Shown here: positions 16,354-24,795 of the stretch, piece by piece
Position numbering within the stretch: the stretch's first letter is position 1
How the letters are laid out: each line of letters opens with the position of its first letter
Assembly: GCA_900542245.1 (NCBI GenBank)
Contig: UQMQ01000003.1
Location: 1 to 44,580 of the forward strand
Direction: 5' to 3'
Origin: an uncultured Eubacteriales bacterium
GTDB taxonomy: Bacteria; Bacillota; Clostridia; Peptostreptococcales; Anaerovoracaceae
DNA length: 44,580 nt
Position numbers and translations under genes: made by a program
The notes under the pieces: model-generated
Databases searched by the model: none
Told to the model about the DNA's origin: nothing
The model's input: only the letters and a program-made list of their open reading frames with translations

Positions 16354-17566
16354 CAGAAGCTCCTTTCAAATTCATCTTTCTGGTCTGCATCAGCGCCCGT
16401 CCGGTCGGCGTCAGGCTCTGCTGTTTGTCCAGCTGCATCAGGGGATTCAGCACAAACTTTCCGTCACTGTAATCCACAAGCTCCACGATGTCCGTCACCT
16501 TGCGCTGACCGCCCTCCAGTTTTTCAATATGTACCATAATGTCAATACCTGCTGCGATCTGCGCGCGAATGGCGTCGATCGCCAGCGGCATCGCCATCAG
16601 ATACATGGATTCCAGCCGTTTCAGCATGCCCTCCACCGAGTTTCCATGTCCGGTGCTCATCCCGGCATGTCCGGTGTTCATGCCGTTGAGCATGTCCATG
16701 ACCTCCCCGCCGCGCACCTCACCGACAATGATGCGGTCCGGACGCATACGCAGGCTGCTGCGAATGAGGTCTGCCATCGTCACGCGCCCCTTGCCTGCCG
16801 CATTGCTGCTGCGGCATTCCATATGGACGATATTTTCGATCTCCCGCATCTTGAGCTCCATACTGTCCTCAACGACAACCACACGCTCCTGCCCGGGGAT
16901 CGCCTCCGCAAGCGCATTCAATAAAGTCGTCTTGCCGGACGAAGTGCCGCCGCTGACAAAGAGATTATAGCCGCTGCGCACTAGCTGCCGAAGCAATTTC
17001 GCGCCGCTGTGCGAAATGGTATCATTGGCCTCCAGATCCGCAAGGTGCATGAACCCTTCCGAAAACTTTCGGATCGTCAGTGCGGGTCCGTTGATCGCAA
17101 CGTTTTTGTAGACGCCGTTCACACGCGAGCCGTCCGGCAGCCGCGCATCCACGATCGGGTGCAGTTCATTGATCTCCCGATGCACCTGCCCGGCGATGCT
17201 GCGCAGCACCTCCTCCAATTCACCGGTAGAATCAAAGCAATAGGGATAGCGCTCGATCTTGCCATGTCGTTCGACAAAAATATTCTCCGGTCCGTTGACC
17301 ATGATCTCCGTCACGTCTGCATCCTGCAGCAGTGGGTCTAAAAGATTCAGTTTGCGTCTGGTCTTCCAGAAAATCTTCTGCATGCAGTGCTGCAGGGCAG
17401 GCGGCGGCATACAGAAAGCCTCCGGATCGTCAAAGATCGTTTCTGTGATCAGCTCCTGCGCCCGTTCATCATCCAGCTCCGTTTCCTGAGAGAAACGCAG
17501 ACGGACTTTCGCCAGATTTTCTTCCAAAAAAGTATTTCTCCCCTTTGTTTTTTGCTGTACCTGCAT
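16316..17566 (-). CDS. tadA: TadA/CpaF-type secretion ATPase
   Basis: Cytoplasmic hexameric ATPase powering Flp pilus assembly. The 416-residue product has the N-terminal CpaF domain (LLQDADVTEIMVNGPENIFVERHGK), Walker A GGTSSGKTT at about residues 206-214, the Asp-box region VVEDSMEL, Walker B in RIIVGEVRGGE and the His-box GHAGMSTGHGNS. I choose the ATG at 17566 because AAAGGAGGTG lies 9 bases before it; two earlier in-frame starts touch the ribosome site. It overlaps tadB at the 3' end. Confidence 0.94.
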   Translation of the reverse strand: MQVQQKTKGRNTFLEENLAKVRLRFSQETELDDERAQELITETIFDDPEAFCMPPPALQHCMQKIFWKTRRKLNLLDPLLQDADVTEIMVNGPENIFVERHGKIERYPYCFDSTGELEEVLRSIAGQVHREINELHPIVDARLPDGSRVNGVYKNVAINGPALTIRKFSEGFMHLADLEANDTISHSGAKLLRQLVRSGYNLFVSGGTSSGKTTLLNALAEAIPGQERVVVVEDSMELKMREIENIVHMECRSSNAAGKGRVTMADLIRSSLRMRPDRIIVGEVRGGEVMDMLNGMNTGHAGMSTGHGNSVEGMLKRLESMYLMAMPLAIDAIRAQIAAGIDIMVHIEKLEGGQRKVTDIVELVDYSDGKFVLNPLMQLDKQQSLTPTGRALMQTRKMNLKGASDVQGLCACSADV

Positions 17567-17604
17567 AGACAACATCACCTCCTTTTCCCTTATTTAGATT
17601 TTTC

Positions 17605-18654
17605 TTACATATCATAAGCAAAAAAATTTAGCCGTTTCGCCAACCGCCGAATGTCTCTTGCAAAATTCCCCTGCTGAGAAATTTCTATGTACGCACCGGA
17701 GGTCGCGTTTTCGTCCTGCAGCAAAAAACTGTCCGGGTCCTCCGACAAGGCACATGCGCCGTTGCTGCTGTGGTACCCAGTGCTGCGGTTTTCAATGAAA
17801 ACGATCTCGCCTTCTGCTGTTTCGCTCTCTTTGTTTTCTGCGCAGCGCAGCCGCTTCCTGCTCCGTTGGCTGCGCCTGTCCAGCACATTGCAGATATGAA
17901 ATCGCCTGCCCTGCGCGGACACAGGTGCGCCGGTACCGCAATCTGCCAGAATCCAATCGAAGTCTCCGCTGCAGGCAAGCAGCTTTTCTAAAAGCTGCGT
18001 ATCTCTGTGCAGCCGCAAATAATACAGACCACTGCTGTCCCGCGCAAGATAAGGCTGCAATCTGCATGCAGGCGTACAGCGCAGACGATATTCCAGCTCC
18101 GCGACCGGACGAAGCGGCGGTTCAGTGATACAGGTATAGGCCTGCCAGCCGCTGTCATGTTTCTCCTGCAAAGCATCCGGCGGCACCAATTCCAGATAGA
18201 GGACCCGGCCGTCCTGCATGCCTGCCAGCAGCCGCGCCATCATCAGACTGACCGCAGTGACCCCGGCGCCGCCCTGATCCGCACAGAAGGACAGGATCCG
18301 GGCGGCAGACTCCGGTTTCAGCAAAAAACTTTTTCCGGTTTTTTGCTCGTAAGCGATCGCCAGCATCTCCAGAATCCGCGGCACAGGCAGGAAGCACTCC
18401 TTTCTCTGCAATTTCAAAAACGTAATGTCCTCCGGCAGTCCACAGCTGGACAGTTCTCTGTCACTGAGCACAATGTCACAGCCGCCGTAAAGGCGATAGC
18501 CGTCCGCCGTATCATTCCATTCGCAGAATTCACCTTTGCCGCAGATCTCGATCTCCAGTCCGCTGCAGAGTTCGCACAGCCGCTGTGCCAGTCGCTGTGC
18601 ATAGGCGCGATCCCGCATTTCCACTACCAACTTGATCTTTTCCGTTTCCTTCAC
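17605..18654 (-). CDS. TadZ/CpaE-like protein with degenerate P-loop
   Basis: First gene of the pilus operon, in the place of TadZ, a MinD/ParA-like protein that positions the machine. The 349-residue product has a receiver-like N-terminal half (CDIVLSDREL) and then SFCADQGGAGVTAVSLMMARLLA, which looks like a deviant Walker A (KGGxGKT) with the lysines replaced. FDWILADCGTG resembles the later MinD motif. Loss of the signature lysines suggests it does not hydrolyse ATP normally. The start is a GTG at 18654 that is part of the GGAGGTG ribosome-site-like stretch, so the true start is unsure. Confidence 0.65.
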   Translation of the reverse strand: MKETEKIKLVVEMRDRAYAQRLAQRLCELCSGLEIEICGKGEFCEWNDTADGYRLYGGCDIVLSDRELSSCGLPEDITFLKLQRKECFLPVPRILEMLAIAYEQKTGKSFLLKPESAARILSFCADQGGAGVTAVSLMMARLLAGMQDGRVLYLELVPPDALQEKHDSGWQAYTCITEPPLRPVAELEYRLRCTPACRLQPYLARDSSGLYYLRLHRDTQLLEKLLACSGDFDWILADCGTGAPVSAQGRRFHICNVLDRRSQRSRKRLRCAENKESETAEGEIVFIENRSTGYHSSNGACALSEDPDSFLLQDENATSGAYIEISQQGNFARDIRRLAKRLNFFAYDM

Positions 18655-18682
18655 CTCCTTTCCAGCCCCTTCTTATACTAAC

Positions 18683-18711
18683 AATATATTACATATTGCA
18701 GTATTTGTCAA
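18683..18711 (-). promoter_or_regulatory. Promoter of the Tad operon
   Basis: On the minus strand TTGACA (18706-18711) and TATATT (18683-18688) with 17-base spacing. The -35 element lies over the tepA stop codon. An inverted repeat CAATAT-N5-ATATTG (18682-18698) covers the -10 element and could be an operator. Confidence 0.75.
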
Positions 18712-19427
18712 CCATTATTTTCTAAATTATCCAAAGAAATCATTGAACGTAATTTCCTGATAGCCTCTGACAGCGTGCCGATCTCGTCTACAAGCCCCAT
18801 TTCTGCGGCTTCCGGTCCGAACAGCAAGGTACCGACATCGTTCGCCATATTATCCGTACAGTTCATTTTTGCTTCGATATCTGCGCGCGATGCATGGGAA
18901 TGCTCGACAATAAAGTCCACCACGCGTTCCTGTGTTTTGATCATATATGCAAAGGTCGGCTCAGCCGTAATCAAGGTCCCGCTGGTGCGGATCGGATGCA
19001 GGGTCATCGTTGCAGACTTCGCCACAAAAGTATAATCCGCCGAAACCGCCAGTGGGATCCCGATGCTGTGACCGCCGCCGAGCACCAGAGAAACCGTCGG
19101 TTTGGAGATGCCCGCGACCAACTCCGCCAGCGCAAGACCCGCCTCCACATCACCGCCGACCGTATTCAAGATTAAGAGCAGCCCCCGGATCTGCGGATTT
19201 TCCTCCACAGCGATCAGTTCCGGAATCAGATGCTCGTACTTGGTCGTCTTATTATCCTGCGGCAGAACGGAATGCCCCTCGATGCTGCCGATGATGGTGA
19301 TATACTGCAGATCACTCTTAAAATTCGTGTTGCCGCCGAGCAGCCCCAGCTCCTTGATCAGCGCCGCGGCCTCCTCCGTTGTCTGATCAGCCGCTGCCTG
19401 CTTGTCCTTTTCTTTTTCCTCGCTCAT
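18708..19427 (-). CDS. tepA: TepA / ClpP-family serine protease
   Basis: Translocation-enhancing protein TepA, a ClpP-like peptidase linked in Bacillus to secretion and sporulation. The 239-residue product has a charged N-terminus, then the ClpP/crotonase-like fold (RGLLLILNTVGGDVEAGLALAELV). The nucleophile region is GGGHSIGIPLAVSA (Ser near residue 114), followed by TMTLHPIRTSG with the catalytic His. Length and motifs fit. It lies divergent to ymxH, about 100 bases apart. Confidence 0.9.
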   Translation of the reverse strand: MSEEKEKDKQAAADQTTEEAAALIKELGLLGGNTNFKSDLQYITIIGSIEGHSVLPQDNKTTKYEHLIPELIAVEENPQIRGLLLILNTVGGDVEAGLALAELVAGISKPTVSLVLGGGHSIGIPLAVSADYTFVAKSATMTLHPIRTSGTLITAEPTFAYMIKTQERVVDFIVEHSHASRADIEAKMNCTDNMANDVGTLLFGPEAAEMGLVDEIGTLSEAIRKLRSMISLDNLENNG

Positions 19428-19524
19428 ATTCTCCTCCTTTTTTCGTAAACTGTAAAAGAACCGCTTTTGATTTGAATTTGTTCTTGTTCAACTGAAGGTA
19501 TTATGTGTAAAGGAGCTTGGAAAT

Positions 19525-19755
19525 ATGCGACTGACGGAAATCGGCGATAAAGAGATCGTAGATCTTGCAAACGGCAGCATGCACGGCAAGCTTTGGGATG
19601 CGGAGATTCTTTTTGATGAAAGCACAGGCATGATTCACGCCCTGCTGGTGCCGGACTTTGAGGGTCGTCGCAGTTATCTCAAAGAAGATTTGCAGCTCCC
19701 GTGGAAATCGATTATAATAGTCGGAGAAGACACGATCATCTTCCAATCATGCTAG
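19525..19755 (+). CDS. ymxH: YlmC/YmxH-family PRC-barrel sporulation protein
   Basis: A 76-residue PRC-barrel protein of the YlmC/YmxH family, common in spore formers and often expressed in sporulation; molecular function unknown. The signature RLTEIGDKEIVDLANGSMHGKL, then the DFEG segment and LPWKSIIIVGEDTI, are all present. AAAGGAG precedes the ATG. A hydrolase gene follows 19 bases downstream on the same strand. Confidence 0.9.
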   Translation: MRLTEIGDKEIVDLANGSMHGKLWDAEILFDESTGMIHALLVPDFEGRRSYLKEDLQLPWKSIIIVGEDTIIFQSC

Positions 19756-19774
19756 AGAAAGGCGCGGGTCAGCC

Positions 19775-20755
19775 ATGAAGAAAAGTTTTTTGCACAGTTT
19801 TCCCTATCTGCTGCTGTTTTTATTTGCCGGACTGCTGCTTCTGGAGTCTGCGTTTTTGCCGGAGCTTTTGGGAAAAATACCGGAACGCGGGTCGGAAGCT
19901 GCCGACTATGTGCCCGTCACGGAAACTTTGTTTTTGGAACGCGGCGATGGAACCTATACGTTAGCGGAGGCTGTTTATCCCAAGGGATATCAGGGCAGCA
20001 TGCCACTGGTCGCCATCGGTCATGGATTTACCGGCAATCGCAACAGCGGCGGCGCAGCTGAGCTTGCCGCGCGTCTGGCAAGCCGCGGCATCGCAAGTGT
20101 GCGCATGGATTTTGACCCTTACACACGCCCTGCAAAGGACAGCCCGCAGGCGCATGCCTATACGCTTTCCTCCATGCAGACAGACCTGCTGCGCGGGATC
20201 AGCTATATGCGCGGACATCACGCCATTGACACGCAAAACATTGGACTCTACGCGCGCAGCATGGGCGGCCGCGTCGCGATGACCATGGCAAACGAGCAGA
20301 GCGGCGGCTATGATTACTGTGCGCTGGCGCTTGTCGCCCCCGCAGGCAGCCGCAATGCCATGATCGACTATATGGGCGGGCAGGCCGCATGGGAACAGAT
20401 GAAAGAAACCGCCGCCGCGGACGGCTATATCCTGCATCAGGGGCTGAAGCTCACACCGCAGTGGTTTGCGGAGTTCGAAGCTTATGATCCCTGCCAGCAT
20501 GGAGATCGCTTCGGTGATAAGCCGGTCCTCGTCATCCGCAATACGCTCGACTATGTCGTCACGCCCAAGACCAGCCTGGAATGTGCGAAGGCATACAAAA
20601 ATAGCCATGTCATTACCGTAAAAACCGATAATTACCATGGCTATGAAATGAGCTATCCGGATTCCGCCCTCAAGGAACAGCTGATGACGGCCATCACAGA
20701 CCATTTCGCTGCTGCTTTCTTCACGCAGACGGACACTGTCGATGCCCGGCTGTAG
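19775..20755 (+). CDS. Alpha/beta hydrolase, membrane anchored
   Basis: A 326-residue serine hydrolase of the alpha/beta fold with an N-terminal signal anchor (LLLFLFAGLLLLESAF). HGFTGNRNSGG gives the oxyanion-hole region and YARSMGGRV the nucleophile elbow, in which the first Gly of G-x-S-x-G is Ala. Candidate Asp and His are in RNTLDYVVTP and DNYHGYE. It probably acts outside the membrane on an ester or peptide; substrate unknown. The ribosome site is weak (AAAGG). It is downstream of ymxH and probably cotranscribed. Confidence 0.8.
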   Translation: MKKSFLHSFPYLLLFLFAGLLLLESAFLPELLGKIPERGSEAADYVPVTETLFLERGDGTYTLAEAVYPKGYQGSMPLVAIGHGFTGNRNSGGAAELAARLASRGIASVRMDFDPYTRPAKDSPQAHAYTLSSMQTDLLRGISYMRGHHAIDTQNIGLYARSMGGRVAMTMANEQSGGYDYCALALVAPAGSRNAMIDYMGGQAAWEQMKETAAADGYILHQGLKLTPQWFAEFEAYDPCQHGDRFGDKPVLVIRNTLDYVVTPKTSLECAKAYKNSHVITVKTDNYHGYEMSYPDSALKEQLMTAITDHFAAAFFTQTDTVDARL

Positions 20756-20806
20756 TGTGCCCTGCGCCTATGCACAGGTCTTACACCGACTGCAGAGCTA
20801 TACGGA

Positions 20807-22573
20807 CTACGCCTCCGGTAAAGCATATTTTTTCTCGTAGATACTTTCCTTTTCCTTAAAATGGTCGGTATCGTATTTTTTGATTGTTTTCAGATACTTG
20901 TGCATATCGAACTCATCCTTCTGCGTCTCAATCGTGCAGACAGCCAGATTGGAGCAGTGATCCGCCACCCTTTCCAGATTGTTGCTGAGATCAGACAGCA
21001 TAAACCCGAGCTCGATCGTGCAGGTTCCCTTCTGCAGCCGCGTGATGTGGCGGTCCTTGACTTCTGCATTGAGCGTGTCGATGACCTCCTCCAGCGGCTC
21101 CACGTTGCTCGCCAGCGCGGCATCCTGCCTGGAGAAAGCATCGGTTGCCATCTGGACGATTTCTCTGACCGCGTCCATATAGACCTGTACTTCATTTTGC
21201 GCCTCCTGCGAAAATACAGCACCCTTGCGATCCATCTCCGCCGCAGTCTCACTGATATTCTTCGCATGGTCGGAAATGCGCTCCAGATCACCGATGCTGT
21301 GCAGAATCAGATTGAGCATTTTGCTGTCATCGTGATTCAGCTCTTCCCGTTCCAATTTTACAATATAGGCGCCCAATGCGTCCTCATAACGGTCGATCTT
21401 GGACTCCAGCAAAGAGACATACGCGTCCGCTTCCTCTGTATAGCTGCCGATCATGTCCATCGCCCGGAACACACAGTCTCGCGAAAGCTGCGCCATTTTC
21501 TCGGCAACCTTGCGGCACTGCCCTGCGGCGATCGACGGCGTTTCCATGAAACGTTCGTCCAAAAGCTGCAGCGTTTCGTCCTTTGCCTTCTTCTCCGGCA
21601 CGTCCTTGACCAACAGATTCGCCAGCTTTTCCAGCTGCTTGCAGAACGGCAGCAGCAGGACCGTCGACGCGATATTGAAGATGCTGTGGATGATCGCAAT
21701 GTTCGCCGGGTTAACCCGGTCTCCCAAAAAGTCGAACTGCAGGATTGCGTTGCCGATATAAAAGACACATAAGAATATGACTGTGCCGATGATATTAAAC
21801 GCAAGGTGGACGGCCGCGACGCGTTTCGCGCCTTTGTTGGCTCCGATTGCGGATAAGATCGCGGTGATACAGGTACCGATGTTCTGTCCCATGATGATCG
21901 GAATCGCCGCACCGTAAGTGACCGAGCCGGTCATGCAGAGTGCCTGCAGGATACCGACTGACGCGGATGAGCTCTGGATCGCAGCCGTAAAAACAGCGCC
22001 TGCCAGCACGCCAAGCACCGGGTTCGAGAACATGGTCAGGATGCGTATGAAGCCCGGTACATCCTTGAGCGGTTCTACCGCACTGCTCATGATATCCATG
22101 CCGTACATCAGCACCGCGAAGCCGATCAGTACCAGACCGATATTGTGTTTCTTTTCATTTTTGGTGAACATCATAAACCCGATGGCGATCGCCGCCAGAA
22201 TCGGCGAAAATGACATCGGCTTGAGCATTTGAATAAAAAAGCTGCTGCCGTCAATCGAAGCCAGACTCAAAAGCCAGGCTGTCACAGTCGTCCCGATATT
22301 GGCGCCCATGATGACAGGAATCACCTGACTCAGGCGCATCAGCCCGGAATTCACAAAGCCAACCAGCATCACCGTTGTCGCCGAGGAGCTTTGGATGACT
22401 GCCGTCACTGCACAGCCAAGCAGTACCCCTCTGGGTACACTGGAAGTCAGACTTCCCAAAATTTTCTCTAACTTATTGCCGGATGCCCGCGTCAGACCGT
22501 CTCCCATCGTTTCCATGCCGAACAGGAACAAGCACAGTCCACCGAGCATCTGCAGCACGCCAAAAATGTCCAT
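20807..22573 (-). CDS. Na/Pi cotransporter family protein with PhoU-like tail
   Basis: Sodium-dependent phosphate transporter (NptA/PNaS type) in the cytoplasmic membrane. Two inverted repeats carry the QSSS signature (VIQSSSATTVMLVGF and AIQSSSASVGILQAL), each followed by a MGxNIGT motif. About eight transmembrane helices are followed, from residue about 345, by a cytoplasmic PhoU-like helical domain (CRKVAEKMAQLSRDCVFRAMDMI). The 588-residue length is normal. The ATG at 22573 is well spaced from AAAGGAG; a GTG two codons earlier sits too close to it. Confidence 0.93.
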   Translation of the reverse strand: MDIFGVLQMLGGLCLFLFGMETMGDGLTRASGNKLEKILGSLTSSVPRGVLLGCAVTAVIQSSSATTVMLVGFVNSGLMRLSQVIPVIMGANIGTTVTAWLLSLASIDGSSFFIQMLKPMSFSPILAAIAIGFMMFTKNEKKHNIGLVLIGFAVLMYGMDIMSSAVEPLKDVPGFIRILTMFSNPVLGVLAGAVFTAAIQSSSASVGILQALCMTGSVTYGAAIPIIMGQNIGTCITAILSAIGANKGAKRVAAVHLAFNIIGTVIFLCVFYIGNAILQFDFLGDRVNPANIAIIHSIFNIASTVLLLPFCKQLEKLANLLVKDVPEKKAKDETLQLLDERFMETPSIAAGQCRKVAEKMAQLSRDCVFRAMDMIGSYTEEADAYVSLLESKIDRYEDALGAYIVKLEREELNHDDSKMLNLILHSIGDLERISDHAKNISETAAEMDRKGAVFSQEAQNEVQVYMDAVREIVQMATDAFSRQDAALASNVEPLEEVIDTLNAEVKDRHITRLQKGTCTIELGFMLSDLSNNLERVADHCSNLAVCTIETQKDEFDMHKYLKTIKKYDTDHFKEKESIYEKKYALPEA

Positions 22574-22690
22574 AAACACGCTCCTTTACGCTCTTCTTAC
22601 TCATTCTTCTTATTCTTCGTTCATATTCTATTGTAAATGCAGCCTATGCAAAAGAAAAGTTAAATGTATGTAAAATCATGCTGCCCAGTG

Positions 22691-24013
22691 CTAAGTTGCT
22701 TCTGCCTCTGTCTTTTTTATCGATACGATTAGGGATTCCGCACAGTGACCGCAGATGTTCTCCACCTTGATGTCCAGCTGTTCAGTTTCCATGCAAAACG
22801 AAGTACCATCTTCCGGAATGCTGCCGAGCGCACCCAGCACATAACCGCCGAACGTATCGTATGCTTCGGCAGCCAGATGGATATCCAGTGCTTCCTCCAC
22901 ATCGTCGATTGGCGTGCTGCCAAGAATTCTCCAACAGTTTTCCGCGAGCTTTGTGATCTCGCATGGCTTTTGCGGTTCTCCTTCTTCGAACAGTTCCCCG
23001 ATCAGCAGCTCCACCAGATCATGCATGGTCGCGATGCCGCTCATGCCGCCGTATTCATCAATTGCTACGGCAAAGTGCACGCCGCTGGTCTTCATCTGCC
23101 GGCATAGAACATCGGCTTTCATATTTTCCGGTACAAAATATGCCTTGCGCAGACATTGCTCCAGCACGCGTTCTTTGGTCAGATCGGCATCGCGCCAATC
23201 CATGCGGTAAAACGCCCGAATGTCCAGCACGCCGATAATATCGTCCGTATCCTTGCCGCAGACCGGCATGTAATTATGCCGGGAATTCCGCGCGGTCTCC
23301 TCCCAGATTTCCAGTGTATCCTGCATATCCAGATAAACCACCTCTTTGCGGTGTGTGCAGAGTTCCTCAACCGAAATGTCGTTAAAGTCGAGCACATTCT
23401 GGATCATCTCGTTCTCATCTGCTTCGATAACGCCCTTTTCACTGCCGACGGCCGCCATCATGCGGATCTCTTCCTCGGTTACGGTTTCATCCTCTTCCGG
23501 ACGGATACCCAAAAGCTTCAGGATACCGTTTGTGGAAGCGGTCAAAAGCCAAACCAACGGCTTAAACAGCACCGATACCAGCGAAAGCGGCGCGGATACA
23601 GAAAGCGCGATCTGTTCTGTCTTGTTCATCGCCACACGCTTGGGAATCAACTCGCCGAAGACGATGCTGAAATAGGCGATCACCAGCGTGATCACAAAAA
23701 CACAGATGGAATGCAGCGTGCTTTGCGGAATCCGTACCCCTGCTGTCAGCAGCTTCTGTACAAGCGGCGCCGCGAAATTGTCTGCGGCATAAGCGCTGCC
23801 CAAAAAACCCGCCAACGTGATCGCCACCTGGATGGTCGCCAAAAATCTTGCCGGCTGCGCTGTCAGCGCCACGAGCCGTTTGGCCTGCTTGTTTCCTTTT
23901 TGGGCGAGGCGCGCGAGCTTCGCGTCATTCATGGAAATCACCGCGATCTCCGCGCTCGCGAAGACCGCATTCAGCGCGATCAGTACGATTTGCAAAAGGA
24001 CTGCTCCTGTCAT
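22691..24013 (-). CDS. CNNM/CorC-type (hemolysin-like) membrane protein
   Basis: A 440-residue protein with an N-terminal DUF21/CNNM transmembrane domain (about residues 1-190), two CBS domains (about 205-330) and a C-terminal CorC_HlyC domain (about 345-430). Members are linked to magnesium/cobalt efflux; older annotations say hemolysin. AGGAGAG precedes the ATG. The structured RNA and terminator at 24062-24281 lie immediately upstream on the same strand, so the gene needs either its own promoter in the 50-base gap or readthrough of that terminator. Confidence 0.9.
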   Translation of the reverse strand: MTGAVLLQIVLIALNAVFASAEIAVISMNDAKLARLAQKGNKQAKRLVALTAQPARFLATIQVAITLAGFLGSAYAADNFAAPLVQKLLTAGVRIPQSTLHSICVFVITLVIAYFSIVFGELIPKRVAMNKTEQIALSVSAPLSLVSVLFKPLVWLLTASTNGILKLLGIRPEEDETVTEEEIRMMAAVGSEKGVIEADENEMIQNVLDFNDISVEELCTHRKEVVYLDMQDTLEIWEETARNSRHNYMPVCGKDTDDIIGVLDIRAFYRMDWRDADLTKERVLEQCLRKAYFVPENMKADVLCRQMKTSGVHFAVAIDEYGGMSGIATMHDLVELLIGELFEEGEPQKPCEITKLAENCWRILGSTPIDDVEEALDIHLAAEAYDTFGGYVLGALGSIPEDGTSFCMETEQLDIKVENICGHCAESLIVSIKKTEAEAT

Positions 24014-24061
24014 AAATTTTCTCTCCTCTCAAGATCAAAATACTTTTTTAATTTTGTACAC

Positions 24062-24091
24062 AAAAAGGCATGGTCTGCCACAGACCATACC
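24062..24091 (-). terminator. Terminator of the 24.1 kb RNA
   Basis: On the minus strand GGTATGGTCTG / CAGACCATGCC forms an 11-bp stem with a three-base loop and ends in UUUUU. Confidence 0.9.
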
Positions 24092-24281
24092 TATCCTGTC
24101 TTTTTCTGTTTATGATGCAACACAAGACTGCCTGCACAACATGATTTTTGTTCACGTTGTGCTGTATTCGGGGTTTCCTGCTACAAGAAGGTCCGCCGTC
24201 GTCCATGTGTTTCACCGTCCTTTTTCTTTGCGATTTCCCGTAAGTGGCTCTGCAGCACGCGCAGGGTTTCCGTACAGGATT
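24092..24281 (-). ncRNA. Structured non-coding RNA, possibly 6S RNA
   Basis: A stand-alone RNA of about 190 nt between a near-consensus promoter and a strong terminator. The predicted 5' end ATCCTGT (24274-24280) is exactly complementary to ACAGGAT at the 3' end (24093-24099), so the two ends close on each other as in 6S RNA. Inside is a hairpin GCACAAC / GTTGTGC (24134-24162) and a longer pairing of TGCTGCA with TGTAGCA. No convincing open reading frame is seen. It lacks the SRP, tmRNA and RNase P signature sequences I know. 6S is the best guess from size, closing stem and promoter; a cis-acting leader for the CNNM gene is the alternative. Confidence 0.55.
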
Positions 24282-24288
24282 GAAAAAT

Positions 24289-24317
24289 ATTTTAGCGTAT
24301 TTTTCTCTTTGCGTCAA
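24289..24317 (-). promoter_or_regulatory. Promoter of the 24.1 kb RNA
   Basis: On the minus strand TTGACG (24312-24317), 17 bases and TAAAAT (24289-24294); the start is expected near 24281. Confidence 0.8.
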
Positions 24318-24354
24318 GAAAATCTCGCCTTATCGTACATTTTCATACATTTTC

Positions 24355-24795
24355 TTAGCAGCCGGCTCTGCGATTTTTGATATAGACCCAGTACTTGCTG
24401 ACAATGGCGGTGATGATGAAGCCAAGGGCAATCGCGAGCGCAATGGTGATGGTATTGTTTGCGTTGGTGAGCATGACCTCCTCGTTTTTTTCGACAATGC
24501 CAAGCATCGTGTAATACAGTCCGCCTCCCGGTATCAGCGGTACTGCCGCTGTGGTCAAAAAAATCGTCGCCGGTGCCTTACCGACACGCGCCATAATCTC
24601 CGCGAAAAGACCGACAAAGAGCGAAGCAATCAGATAGGGAACGAAATAGTCGTCGAACCCCGGCTGTACCAGCAGGTACACGATCCAAGTCAGCGCGCCG
24701 CCGATACCGGCTGCCGCCAGCTGCTTGCCCTTCATATTGAAGAAAAGCGCGAAGCCCACAGAACCGACAAATGCTGAAAGAATCTGTTCGATCAT
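24355..24795 (-). CDS. ThrE-type exporter small subunit (DUF3815)
   Basis: A 146-residue membrane protein with about four or five helices matching the C-terminal half of ThrE threonine/serine exporters. PLIPGGGLYYTML is the conserved motif. In split systems it pairs with a DUF1212 protein, which is the gene directly upstream, overlapping by 4 bases (ATGA). The cargo is not proven. Confidence 0.88.
   Translation of the reverse strand: MIEQILSAFVGSVGFALFFNMKGKQLAAAGIGGALTWIVYLLVQPGFDDYFVPYLIASLFVGLFAEIMARVGKAPATIFLTTAAVPLIPGGGLYYTMLGIVEKNEEVMLTNANNTITIALAIALGFIITAIVSKYWVYIKNRRAGC

Noticed and set aside
24092..24281. SRP RNA, RNase P RNA or tmRNA
   Set aside because: The conserved core sequences of these RNAs are not visible.
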